Origin: Leisingera sp. ANG-M1
GTDB lineage: Bacteria > Pseudomonadota > Alphaproteobacteria > Rhodobacterales > Rhodobacteraceae
Length of the DNA stretch: 64,000 nt
NCBI RefSeq assembly: GCF_000813745.1
Contig: NZ_JWLC01000025.1
Span: 124,001-188,000, forward strand
Reading direction: 5' to 3'
Position 1 is the first letter of the stretch, and each line of letters starts with the position of its first letter. A model generated the notes under the pieces. The model saw only the letters and a program-made list of their open reading frames with translations, made no database searches and was not told where the DNA came from. Of the stretch, positions 55,011 through 64,000 are shown one piece after another. Position numbers and translations under genes: made by a program.

Positions 55011-55625
55011 ATGACTTTGAATGTGACGGATCTGAGCGTGGCCCGCGGCGGCATCCCGGTGCTGGAGGGCGTGAGCTTTGCGCTTGAGCCGGGCAGGGCG
55101 CTGATCCTGCGCGGGCCCAATGGCATCGGCAAAACCACCCTGCTGCGCACCGTCGCAGGCTTGCAGCCGACGCTGAAGGGCCGGGTTGAGGGCGCCGAGG
55201 ACCAGATCGCTTATGCAGCACATTCCGACGGGCTGAAGCCGACTTTAACAGTGGCTGAGAACCTGACGTTCTGGGCCAGCGTATTCGGACGCAATGGAAT
55301 CGAACAGGCGCTGGACGGGTTTGATCTGCAGTCTTTGCGGGACCGCCAGGCGGGAGCCCTGTCCGCGGGGCAGAAGCGCCGCTTGGGACTTAGCCGGATG
55401 CTGGTCACCGGACGGCCTATCTGGATCATGGACGAGCCGACTGTGAGCCTCGACAAGACCTCGGTAGCGATGTTTGCAGAGGCGGTGCGGGCGCATCTGG
55501 GGCAGGGCGGCTCTGCCTTGATTGCCACCCATATCGATCTGGGGCTGGAGGCGGAAGTGCTGGACGTCGGCCCCTACAAGGCCAAGCCGCCGGAGATTGA
55601 CGACTTTGACGGAGGCTTCCTGTGA
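55011..55625 (+). CDS. ccmA: Heme exporter ATP-binding protein CcmA
   Basis: A 204-residue ABC ATPase. Walker [13 protein letters not shown], signature [15 protein letters not shown], and Walker [13 protein letters not shown] are present. With CcmB and CcmC it drives release of haem-bound CcmE in cytochrome c maturation system I. Its stop overlaps the ccmB start by four bases. Confidence 0.95.
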   Translation: MTLNVTDLSVARGGIPVLEGVSFALEPGRALILRGPNGIGKTTLLRTVAGLQPTLKGRVEGAEDQIAYAAHSDGLKPTLTVAENLTFWASVFGRNGIEQALDGFDLQSLRDRQAGALSAGQKRRLGLSRMLVTGRPIWIMDEPTVSLDKTSVAMFAEAVRAHLGQGGSALIATHIDLGLEAEVLDVGPYKAKPPEIDDFDGGFL

Positions 55626-56278
55626 TTGCGCTTCTTCTGCGGGATCTGAAGCTCGCCTTCCGTGCGGGCGGGGGATTTGGCCTCGGTCTTGCGTTCTTTC
55701 TCATCGTGACTGTGATGGTGCCGTTTTCTGTCGGCCCGCAGTCCGAACTGCTGGCCCGCATCGCCCCGGGCGTGCTGTGGCTGGGGGCGCTGCTTGCTTG
55801 CCTGCTGTCGCTTGACCGGCTGCTGGCGCTGGATTGGGAGGACGGCTCGCTCGACCTCCTGGCCACTGCGCCGCTGCCGCTGGAAAGCACCGTCACCATC
55901 AAGGCGCTGGCCCACTGGATCACCACCGGCCTACCGCTGATCATGGCGGCGCCGGTGCTGGGGGTCCTTCTGAACCTGCCGGTGCAGGGCTTTCAGTGGC
56001 TGGTGATCTCGCTGCTGCTGGGCACGCCTGCGCTGTCCGTCATCGGCACCTTCGGCGCGGCGCTGACTGTGGGCCTGAAACGCGGCGGCCTGCTGATGTC
56101 CCTGCTGGTTATGCCGCTCTATGTGCCGACGCTGATTTTTGGCTCCGAAGTTGCCCGCCGCGGCGCCGAGGGCATGGCGGTACAGACGCCGCTCTTGCTG
56201 CTGGCAGGGATCTCCGCCGCCTCCATCGCCCTGTTGCCCTTTGCCAGCGCCGCTGTCCTGCGCGTCAATTTGCGCTGA
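55622..56278 (+). CDS. ccmB: Heme exporter membrane subunit CcmB
   Basis: A 218-residue protein with about six membrane helices, starting at GTG 55622, which overlaps the ccmA stop. Contains the [17 protein letters not shown] and [12 protein letters not shown] segments of CcmB. Inner-membrane partner of CcmA. Confidence 0.94.
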   Translation: MIALLLRDLKLAFRAGGGFGLGLAFFLIVTVMVPFSVGPQSELLARIAPGVLWLGALLACLLSLDRLLALDWEDGSLDLLATAPLPLESTVTIKALAHWITTGLPLIMAAPVLGVLLNLPVQGFQWLVISLLLGTPALSVIGTFGAALTVGLKRGGLLMSLLVMPLYVPTLIFGSEVARRGAEGMAVQTPLLLLAGISAASIALLPFASAAVLRVNLR

Positions 56279-56333
56279 CCCAATGCCGCGCCCGTGAATT
56301 GAGAAACCCGAGAACAAGAGCTAAATAGCCACC

Positions 56334-57065
56334 ATGTCGATCTGGGAATACGCCAACCCGAAGAAGTTCCTGGCCACCTCTGAGAAGGTGATGCCGGCCT
56401 TGTGGGTCAGCTCTGCGGTGCTGATCTCCGCGGGCTTGATCTGGGGCTTCTTCTTCACGCCGGATGATTACCGGCAGGGCTCCACCGTCAAGATCATCTT
56501 CCTGCACGTGCCCTCGGCCCTGATGGCGATCAATGCCTGGTTCATGATGCTGGTGGCTTCGCTGATCTGGGTGATCCGCCGCCATCATGTCAGCGCCCTG
56601 GCCGCCCGTGCTGCAGCCCCTGTCGGGGTGGTGATGACGCTGATTGCCTTGATCACCGGTGCGATCTGGGGGCAGCCGATGTGGGGCACCTGGTGGGCCT
56701 GGGACCCGCGGCTGACGTCCTTCCTGGTGCTGTTCCTGTTCTACCTCGGCTACATCGCCCTGTGGGAGGCGATCGACAATCCGGACACCGCGGCGGATCT
56801 GACGTCTATCCTCTGCCTGGTGGGCTCAGTCTTTGCGGTGCTCAGCCGCTATGCGGTGAACTTCTGGAACCAGGGGCTGCATCAGGGGGCGTCGCTGTCC
56901 CTGGATGAGAAGGAGAACGTTCACGATGCCTTCTCCTCGCCGCTCTATGTCTGCATGGCAGGCTTTGTGCTCTTGTTCCTTGCCCTGGTGCTCTACCGCA
57001 CCGGAACTGAAATCCGCGCCCGCCGTATCAAGGCACTTATGGCGCGCGAACGGCTGGAGGCCTGA
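56334..57065 (+). CDS. ccmC: Heme handling protein CcmC
   Basis: A 243-residue protein with about six helices. The WGTWWAWDPRLT tryptophan-rich motif near residues 119-130 binds haem in the periplasm, and histidines before and after it (HVPSA near 56, and a later His in the NQGLHQG region) are the axial ligands. ATG at 56334 lies 55 bases after ccmB; ccmD starts on the last base of its stop. Confidence 0.95.
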   Translation: MSIWEYANPKKFLATSEKVMPALWVSSAVLISAGLIWGFFFTPDDYRQGSTVKIIFLHVPSALMAINAWFMMLVASLIWVIRRHHVSALAARAAAPVGVVMTLIALITGAIWGQPMWGTWWAWDPRLTSFLVLFLFYLGYIALWEAIDNPDTAADLTSILCLVGSVFAVLSRYAVNFWNQGLHQGASLSLDEKENVHDAFSSPLYVCMAGFVLLFLALVLYRTGTEIRARRIKALMARERLEA

Positions 57066-57220
57066 TGCCCGATCTTGGAAAATACGCCGATACGGTGTTG
57101 TCGGCCTATGGTGCGTCGCTGTTGCTGCTGGCGGCGCTGGTGGTGCTGACGATCTGGCGCGGCCGCAAGGTGCGCCGGGAGATGGAAACCCTGGAAATGC
57201 GGATGAAGCGCAATGGCTAA
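57065..57220 (+). CDS. ccmD: Heme exporter protein CcmD
   Basis: A 51-residue single-pass protein found by reading the gap between ccmC and ccmG. An N-terminal KYADTVLSAYG block, one membrane helix (SLLLLAALVVLTIW) and a basic Arg-rich cytoplasmic tail match CcmD. The ATG at 57065 overlaps the ccmC TGA by one base, and its end overlaps the ccmG start by eight bases. It stabilises the CcmABC complex with CcmE. Confidence 0.9.
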   Translation: MPDLGKYADTVLSAYGASLLLLAALVVLTIWRGRKVRREMETLEMRMKRNG

Positions 57221-57752
57221 GATCTCGCCGCTGATGGCGGTTCCCGGAGTGGTGTTCGCAGGCTTTGTCGGCCTGGCGCTGGTGGGGATGTTCCGGGAGG
57301 ATCCGGACAGCCTGCCGTCTGCCCGTGAAGGCCAGCCCGCGCCGCCGGTGGTGATGGAAGAATTCCCCGGCAAGGAAATGTTTACGGATGAAACCCTGCG
57401 CGACGGCAGCGTTAAGCTGGTGAACTACTGGGCCAGCTGGTGCGCGCCCTGCCGCGCCGAACATCCGAACCTTGAAGCGCTCGCTGAGGAAGGCATTCCA
57501 GTCTACGGCGTCAATTACAAGGATCAGCTGGACAATGCCGAGGCTTTTCTGAACGAGTTGGGAGATCCCTACACGGCTATCGGCCGGGACGAGCGCGGCC
57601 GGATGGCGCTTGACTGGGGACTGTACGGCGTGCCGGAAACCTATGTGGTGGATGGCGACGGCAAGATAGTCTTGCGCTTTGCCGGGCCGGTTACCCAACG
57701 CGTCATTGAAAGCAGGATCCGCCCGGCGATGGACAAGGCGGCTGGCCGCTAG
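57213..57752 (+). CDS. ccmG: Thiol:disulfide interchange protein CcmG (DsbE family)
   Basis: A 179-residue membrane-anchored thioredoxin-fold protein. Anchor helix at about 6-25; active site WASWCAPCRAEHP; the GVPETYVVDGDG block holds the cis-proline region. Reduces apocytochrome cysteines before haem ligation. The ATG at 57213 overlaps the ccmD end. Last gene of the ccm run; the next gene is on the other strand and converges. Confidence 0.95.
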   Translation: MAKISPLMAVPGVVFAGFVGLALVGMFREDPDSLPSAREGQPAPPVVMEEFPGKEMFTDETLRDGSVKLVNYWASWCAPCRAEHPNLEALAEEGIPVYGVNYKDQLDNAEAFLNELGDPYTAIGRDERGRMALDWGLYGVPETYVVDGDGKIVLRFAGPVTQRVIESRIRPAMDKAAGR

Positions 57753-57754
57753 GC

Positions 57755-58054
57755 TTAGGGCTGGTCCTGAAGCGGGATGGTATAGGTTCTGAAGTCGGGC
57801 TCGGCGGCTGCCAGATCATGCACCCGCTCGAAGTCCTCCTGGCCGGAACGCCAGATCAGGTAATCGCTGAGCGCCTCAGCGCTTTCCCATTGCTGGAATA
57901 CCGAGATTTCGTTGCGGTCGCGCGCCAGCAGAACTTCTGCCTGCAGATTGCCGGGGTAGGCGCGAACCTGTGCGGTCATGGCTGCTACCAATGCCGACAG
58001 TTCATCAAATTCCTCCGGCCTGGCCTGGAGAAGGATGATCACGCCTTCCTTCAA
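57755..58054 (-). CDS. Antibiotic biosynthesis monooxygenase (ABM) domain protein 1
   Basis: A 99-residue ferredoxin-like ABM-domain protein. The start is TTG at 58054, with GGAG six bases upstream; from there it reads KEGVIILLQ, in register with the paralogue at 60555 (KEAAIAVVY). Both share the FxxWES...LxxYLxWR...FRT block. ABM-domain proteins include quinol monooxygenases such as YgiN as well as many of unknown role. It converges on ccmG with only two bases between the stops. Confidence 0.75.
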   Translation of the reverse strand: MKEGVIILLQARPEEFDELSALVAAMTAQVRAYPGNLQAEVLLARDRNEISVFQQWESAEALSDYLIWRSGQEDFERVHDLAAAEPDFRTYTIPLQDQP

Positions 58055-58128
58055 GATATGCTCCGGTCTTCTGCTGACAGCGGAAGCCTGCCATGCAATT
58101 GGCAATTTCCGGTAAATTTACGGTAGGG

Positions 58129-58452
58129 TCAACCGAAGATGGAAAGGTCCAGTTCCAGCCCGGTGCCCAGCCAGATCCCGTGGTCCCGGTGGTCCGCCAA
58201 GTCGTCGCCGCTTTCCGGATGAGCAAAGACCATAAGGCCGCCCCGGTTCAGCGCCAGCCAAGGTAGCAGTTCCGCGAATTGCTCGGGACTCGCAGCAAGC
58301 TGGCACGACCATCTGGGGTGCGGCCCAACGTTCCTTTCGTGGACGCGGCCCATGCTGACCCCGAACTGATCGGCAGCCTGCTGGCAAAGGCTGCGGGCCT
58401 GGGCGGCGGTGTCAGCGTCGAAATAAACGTGGGCGTGGTAGCCGGTTATGAT
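58129..58452 (-). CDS. DOPA 4,5-dioxygenase family protein, start codon unclear
   Basis: About 107 residues with the full family pattern: GYHAHVYFD at the N-terminus, FGVSMGRVHERNVGPHPRWS in the middle, and FAHPESGDDLADHRDH and LDLSIFG at the end. Histidines in the HxH, HPH and HRDH segments are the likely metal ligands for extradiol ring cleavage. No ATG, GTG or TTG precedes the conserved N-terminus in frame back to the stop at 58549; the coordinate given uses ATC at 58452 as a placeholder. It could use a rare start, be a pseudogene, or reflect a sequencing error. Confidence 0.65.
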   Translation of the reverse strand: MITGYHAHVYFDADTAAQARSLCQQAADQFGVSMGRVHERNVGPHPRWSCQLAASPEQFAELLPWLALNRGGLMVFAHPESGDDLADHRDHGIWLGTGLELDLSIFG

Positions 58453-58538
58453 GTCTGTCTGTTTCCTGCCGCCACTATTCCGGGCAGCGGTGGATTGCGC
58501 AATCTGCTGTTTGCGAACAGATCCTGTGCAAGCCGCCG

Positions 58539-58910
58539 TCAGACGCTTTCACTGCGGGCCGCGTCGTAGGCTGCACGGGAGGCGCGGATGCCAGGCTGAT
58601 GCTCGTCGGCCCAGCTGGCCAGCTGGCGGATGGTTGCGAACAGGGATTGTCCGCGGTCCGTGAGCGCGTATTCCACTTGCGGTGGCGACAGGTCGAGAAC
58701 CGACCGGCTGACCAGCCCGTCGCGTTCGAGATTGCGCAGGGTAACGGCCAGCATCCGCTGCGAGATCCCCTCGATCACCCTCCGCAGCGCGTTGAACCGG
58801 CAGGGGCCTTTGGCCAGCTCTATCACCAGAAGCACCGACCAGGCATCCCCTATCCGGTCCAGCACATCGCGGACGGGGCAGTCGTATTCGATGGCGCGGC
58901 GGCGGCTCAT
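58539..58910 (-). CDS. HxlR family transcriptional regulator
   Basis: A 123-residue winged-helix protein. CPVRDVLDRIGDAWSVLLV with Cys11, FNALRRVIEGISQRML and TLRNLERDGLVSR match HxlR/YodB-type regulators; in YodB and CatR an N-terminal cysteine senses quinones and diamide. ATG at 58910 follows AAAGGAA; an ATG five codons upstream is less good. Same strand as the dioxygenase-like gene, divergent from the reductase gene. Confidence 0.88.
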   Translation of the reverse strand: MSRRRAIEYDCPVRDVLDRIGDAWSVLLVIELAKGPCRFNALRRVIEGISQRMLAVTLRNLERDGLVSRSVLDLSPPQVEYALTDRGQSLFATIRQLASWADEHQPGIRASRAAYDAARSESV

Positions 58911-58924
58911 GAAGGTTCCTTTCA

Positions 58925-58998
58925 AGTAACCATGTGACGCGGAAATGCGTATTCCGGCCCCAATCCCAGGCGCCTATCTGGTTCTTATCAGTAACTAT
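58925..58998. promoter_or_regulatory. Repeated AGTAAC(C/T)AT motif in hxlR-reductase gap
   Basis: AGTAACCAT lies at 58925-58933, near the hxlR start, and AGTAACTAT at 58990-58998, near the reductase start. Such GTAAC half-sites are plausible HxlR targets. Their placement next to both divergent starts supports shared control, but the spacing of 65 bases would mean two separate sites. Confidence 0.35.
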
Positions 58999-59017
58999 AG
59001 GATGAAAGGGAAGCGGA

Positions 59018-59638
59018 ATGAAGCTCCTGATTATTGGCGCAACAGGGATGATCGGGTCGCGGATCACGGCGGAGGCGCTGGACCGCGGCCATGAAGTGAT
59101 CGCAGCCGTGCGCAGCCCGGAGAAAGCCGGACAGCGCGGCGGCCTGCGGGCAGTAGAGCTGGATGTGACCGACACCGCGCGCCTGGCAGCGTTGGCCGCG
59201 GAGGCGGATGCGACCATCAGCGCTGTCAGCCCGCGCAGCACCGGCGATGCAATTGCCGAGGCCAACGCTTATGCGGAGGCTTTGATCGCCGGGCTTCAGG
59301 GCCGGCGGCTGCTGCTTGTTGGCGGCGCGGGCTCGCTGAACTTGCCGGACGGGTCACCGGTGGCGGATGTGGTTCCAGAACTCTACCGCGCGGAGGCGCA
59401 GGGTATGCGGCAGGCGTTTGAGAAGATCGCTGCCAGCGCACTGGACTTCGCAGTTCTGGCGCCGGCCGGGCTGATCGAGCCGGGCGAACGCACCGGGACG
59501 TTCCGCCTGGGCGGCCGTACATTCCTGACGGACGCCGAGGGCAACAGCCGGATCTCGGCCGAGGACTATGCGGTTGCGCTGCTGGATGAGGCCGAGGCGC
59601 CGAAACATCCGCGCCAGATTTTCACTGTTGCTTACTGA
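59018..59638 (+). CDS. NAD(P)-binding reductase, NmrA/BVR-B-like
   Basis: A 206-residue Rossmann protein, beginning KLLIIGATGMIGSRI with the dinucleotide-binding GxxGxxG form. AVRSPEKAG follows where NADP-preferring members place an arginine after strand 2. Small SDR-type proteins of this sort (YwnB, BVR-B) often reduce quinones or flavins, though the substrate here is unknown. ATG at 59018 follows GAAAGGGAAG. Divergent from hxlR. Confidence 0.83.
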   Translation: MKLLIIGATGMIGSRITAEALDRGHEVIAAVRSPEKAGQRGGLRAVELDVTDTARLAALAAEADATISAVSPRSTGDAIAEANAYAEALIAGLQGRRLLLVGGAGSLNLPDGSPVADVVPELYRAEAQGMRQAFEKIAASALDFAVLAPAGLIEPGERTGTFRLGGRTFLTDAEGNSRISAEDYAVALLDEAEAPKHPRQIFTVAY

Positions 59639-59662
59639 CCCTGTTCTTCTAAGGAAAAAATC

Positions 59663-60526
59663 ATGAAAACTCTTATTTCATCCGCGCTTGCAGCGGTTCT
59701 TTCAACTGCGGCGCTGGCTGCGGACCTGAAAATCTCTGACTACAATCCGGGTACAAACGGGCTGTTTGCCGTGACCTCCTCGCTGATTGAGGGCCCAAGC
59801 GAAGTGATCCTGGTCGATGCACAGTTTGAACGCGACGATGCGGAAGAGCTGGTCGAGATGATCCAAGCAACCGGTAAGACCCTCACCGCGGTCTTCATCA
59901 GCCACAAGGACCCGGATTTCTATTTCGGTGTGGACCGGATCCGCGAAACTTTTCCGGATGTGAAGATCCTTGCGACCCCGGCGACGGTGGCTGGCATTGA
60001 AAAGACAATCCAGCTCAAAAATGATTTCTGGGGTCCGATCCTGGGCGAGAACGCCCCGCGCGATTTGATTGTGCCTAAAGTCATTGAAGGCAGCACGCTG
60101 CTGGTCGATGGCGAGGAAGTGCAGGTGGTGGGGCTGGACGGCCACGACCCGGCGCATACTTTCCTGTGGGTGCCGTCTGCCAAGACTGTTCTTGGCGGAG
60201 TGCCGGTTTACGAAAATGTGCATGTCTGGATGGCAGATAACCAAACGCCGGAAAGCCGGGAAAACTGGCGGAGGACGCTGGATCAGATCCTGGCGCTGAA
60301 CCCGGAACGGATCATCCCGGGCCATTACATGGATGATCCTGCCAAGGATGCCTCAAGCGTGGCCTTCACCCGCAGCTATATTGCCGCCTTCGAGGAGGCC
60401 TCGGACAAGCTGGAGGGCTCAGCTGCAGTGATCGCCGCGATGACTGCTGCACATCCCGGGTTCGTCAACACCGGCGATCTGGAGCTGAGTGCCCAGGTGC
60501 TGGAGGGCGAACGCGCCTGGCCCTGA
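59663..60526 (+). CDS. Secreted metallo-beta-lactamase-fold protein with degraded metal site
   Basis: A 287-residue exported protein; the signal peptide ends near Ala20 (AALAAD). The fold is MBL, but the usual HxHxDH is SHKDPDF here, with only His81 and one Asp of the motif kept; the later PGHY histidine is present. It may bind one metal or none, so the hydrolase role is doubtful. It lies 24 bases after the reductase gene and probably shares its transcript. Confidence 0.8.
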   Translation: MKTLISSALAAVLSTAALAADLKISDYNPGTNGLFAVTSSLIEGPSEVILVDAQFERDDAEELVEMIQATGKTLTAVFISHKDPDFYFGVDRIRETFPDVKILATPATVAGIEKTIQLKNDFWGPILGENAPRDLIVPKVIEGSTLLVDGEEVQVVGLDGHDPAHTFLWVPSAKTVLGGVPVYENVHVWMADNQTPESRENWRRTLDQILALNPERIIPGHYMDDPAKDASSVAFTRSYIAAFEEASDKLEGSAAVIAAMTAAHPGFVNTGDLELSAQVLEGERAWP

Positions 60527-60554
60527 TCCGGCAGCGTGGTTTGGGGCTGCGGCC

Positions 60555-60839
60555 CTAAGGGACCGAGAAAGTTCGGAATTCCTGCTCGCGGCGCATGGTG
60601 GCGCTGCGAGCATCGAAATCGCCCCTTTCAGCCCGCCAGGTCAGGTAACGGTCCAAGTGATCCAGTGATTCCCACAAGTGGAAGATGGCGATCTCAAAGC
60701 GGTCGCGGTTGATCCCTGCATGGGCTTCGAGACAGCCGGGAAAACGGCGCGTGCCGGGAAGCATTGCCAGCACCGCCTGCACGTGGTCTTCAAATGTGTC
60801 TTCATCCGGGTAAACGACGGCAATAGCTGCTTCTTTCAT
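60555..60839 (-). CDS. Antibiotic biosynthesis monooxygenase (ABM) domain protein 2
   Basis: A 94-residue ABM protein, paralogous to that at 57755. Shared features are the KE start, the FHLWESLDHLDRYLTWR segment (against FQQWESAEALSDYLIWR) and the EFRTF end (against DFRTY). ATG at 60839 is chosen by that alignment; an ATG at 60878 adds 13 residues and has no ribosome site. Convergent with the MBL-fold gene. Confidence 0.77.
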   Translation of the reverse strand: MKEAAIAVVYPDEDTFEDHVQAVLAMLPGTRRFPGCLEAHAGINRDRFEIAIFHLWESLDHLDRYLTWRAERGDFDARSATMRREQEFRTFSVP

Positions 60840-61148
60840 GCTTTGGCGCCTGGCTGTCTGGATGTCCTGCGCGGACATAATTATGCTTTTAAAATGCACC
60901 TTTGCATAGCTGAACTGAACGGTACAGCGGGTATCTTCTAATTTCTTCTTGCCCCGAAGTTGCAAAGCAGCCGTTTACAGTAGGCGGTGCGGGAAGCCAG
61001 GCCTTCAGCAGGCGTTACTCGCGCCGCGGCGCCGTAGGAAACAGCCTTTAATGTTAAAGCCGGGTCGCGCAGTATGCCGGCCATTAGAGGGCAGAAGCCT
61101 TGCCCGACTCACTGGAAGGCAACGAAATTGGCCATTGCTGGCAGATTA
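60840..61148. other. Divergent gap between ABM2 and solute-binding gene
   Basis: No gene supported. It includes an AT-rich stretch at about 60870-60960, which probably holds the ABM2 promoter. It also has a GC palindrome at 61021-61033 and CTTTAA-TG-TTAAAG at 61046-61059. Confidence 0.45.
61046..61059. promoter_or_regulatory. CTTTAA-TG-TTAAAG palindrome upstream of solute-binding gene
   Basis: Perfect six-base arms about a two-base centre, 90 bases before the ATG at 61149. An AT-rich palindrome in a GC-rich genome is a reasonable operator candidate, but the regulator is unknown. Confidence 0.35.
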
Positions 61149-61907
61149 ATGAAAACGCTGCTCAGCGGGGCGGCAGCCTGCTGTATTATTGGTGCCGAGG
61201 CGCAGGCGGAGACGGTTCTTCGTTTCTGCTATGATCCCTATCCGCCGTATACGCTGGGAGACTCCGGGATCCCGACCGGAGGGCTGAAGGTCCAGTTGCT
61301 GAAAGCGGTGACCGAGCGCATCGACGGTGTCTCTGCTGCTGTAGTGCTGTTGCCTTGGCAGCGATGCCAGGCGCAGGCGAAAGCCGGTGAAGCGGACGGG
61401 ATCCTTCCGCTGTTCAAATCTGCGGACCGGGAAAGCTATTTGGCCTTCACCGAGGGCACCTTCCAACAGACAAATACGTTTTGGTACAATCGGCGCCGCT
61501 ACCCGGATGGGGGCGCCGTGAATGGGGATTACACCAATGTTTCCGGTCTGCGGCTGGGCATGGTGAATGGCAGCGTCATCGACCAAGAGATGGAAGCGGC
61601 GTTTTTAGCTCACAATCCGATTGTCCGCAGCGGCGACGTGCGGAGCCTGATGCAAATGCTTCTGTTTGACAGGATTGATGTGATCGCCATCGATGGCGCC
61701 GTTGGCCGCTATCACGTTGCACAGAATGGCTGGCAGGACAGGATTGCGGCCGTCAGCACACCAATTTCCAGCAGATATTCGCACTTTGGCTTGTCCAGGG
61801 CTTCCGGCGCAGACGCCTATCTGGAGCGCTTCAACCAAGCCATTGCAGAGTTGCGAGCGGAAGGCAGGATTGAGGAAATCCTCCATAGCGCGGACTACAC
61901 GCAATAG
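61149..61907 (+). CDS. Periplasmic solute-binding protein, family 3-like
   Basis: A 252-residue exported protein; signal peptide to about Ala20 (EAQAET). LRFCYDPYPPYTL and GLKVQLLKAVTERI form the first lobe of a bacterial extracellular solute-binding family 3 fold. No ABC permease genes lie next to it, so it may act alone, serve a distant transporter or be a sensor partner. ATG at 61149 has a poor ribosome site. Confidence 0.78.
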   Translation: MKTLLSGAAACCIIGAEAQAETVLRFCYDPYPPYTLGDSGIPTGGLKVQLLKAVTERIDGVSAAVVLLPWQRCQAQAKAGEADGILPLFKSADRESYLAFTEGTFQQTNTFWYNRRRYPDGGAVNGDYTNVSGLRLGMVNGSVIDQEMEAAFLAHNPIVRSGDVRSLMQMLLFDRIDVIAIDGAVGRYHVAQNGWQDRIAAVSTPISSRYSHFGLSRASGADAYLERFNQAIAELRAEGRIEEILHSADYTQ

Positions 61908-61991
61908 ACGGGCAGGCGTGGCCGGTTTCTGGCCTTGGGCGGGGAAGAGACAGCGTCCTGAGCCGGCCCAAGGAGTCTTTTCGATCACGGC

Positions 61992-62021
61992 AAAGAAAAG
62001 GGCGCCTGAAGAGGCGCCCTT
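61992..62021 (-). terminator. Terminator of aconitase gene
   Basis: AAGGGCGCCT pairs with AGGCGCCCTT around GAAG. In the leftward direction it is followed by TTTTCTTTG, an intrinsic terminator 22 bases after the acnA stop. Confidence 0.85.
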
Positions 62022-62043
62022 AACATCATGAAATGCCAATTCT

Positions 62044-64000
<1,957 letters not shown>

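Overview
The window is a gene-dense, GC-rich piece of a bacterial chromosome. Gene content and local gene orders point to the Roseobacter group of the Rhodobacterales (Leisingera/Phaeobacter/Ruegeria-like); this is inference from gene families, not from an rRNA. It holds about 60 protein genes. I saw no rRNA, tRNA, CRISPR array, insertion sequence or prophage. Both ends cut through genes: a cNMP/CBS/nucleotidyltransferase protein on the left and aconitase on the right.

Layout. 1-6.7 kb (minus): acetate module with acetyl-CoA synthetase, an adenylate kinase, a DUF4212 small subunit, a sodium:solute symporter and a DUF294-type regulator. 7.2-10.4 kb: a TRAP uptake operon with a hairpin terminator after the binding protein. 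10.4-13.2 kb: dusA, a TSUP permease and an uncharacterised dioxygenase-like protein. 13.9-18 kb: a chemoreceptor, then ccmI-ruvX-DUF1289 on the minus strand. 18.2-23.7 kb: heterotetrameric sarcosine oxidase (beta, delta, alpha, gamma), which demethylates sarcosine to glycine. 23.8-25.4 kb: three tandem, diverged paralogues of a small secreted two-cysteine protein. 25.6-29.4 kb: iron superoxide dismutase, an adenine/adenosine deaminase divergent from a MarR regulator with two operator-like sites between them, a RarD-type permease and a LOG protein. 29.5-37.7 kb: an acidic LysM protein, an Atm1-type ABC exporter, a NIT-domain chemoreceptor, an AcvB/VirJ hydrolase and a small periplasmic protein. 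37.8-42.9 kb: an unusually long RND efflux pump and its adaptor. 43.1-50.6 kb: a YfgM-like protein-bamB-der housekeeping block, a desaturase, a helix-hairpin-helix protein with a lysine tail, serS and a glutaredoxin. 50.9-57.8 kb: yajC-secD-secF, a TSUP permease, an Mth938-like protein and ccmABCDG.

Between ccmG and acnA lies an accessory-looking block (57.8-61.9 kb). It has an HxlR regulator, a DOPA 4,5-dioxygenase-like gene with no normal start codon, an NAD(P)-binding reductase, a secreted metallo-beta-lactamase-fold protein with a degraded metal site, two paralogous antibiotic-biosynthesis-monooxygenase-domain proteins at the two ends, and a solute-binding protein. My best hypothesis is a response to quinones or catechols.

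The signals most worth following up are that cluster, the three secreted paralogues, the paired operator sites between the deaminase and marR, a possible leader peptide overlapping the acs start, a small membrane ORF lying antisense inside the sarcosine oxidase operon, and the enlarged RND pump. Start sites were chosen by ribosome binding sites, overlaps and family alignment from memory; no database search was run.
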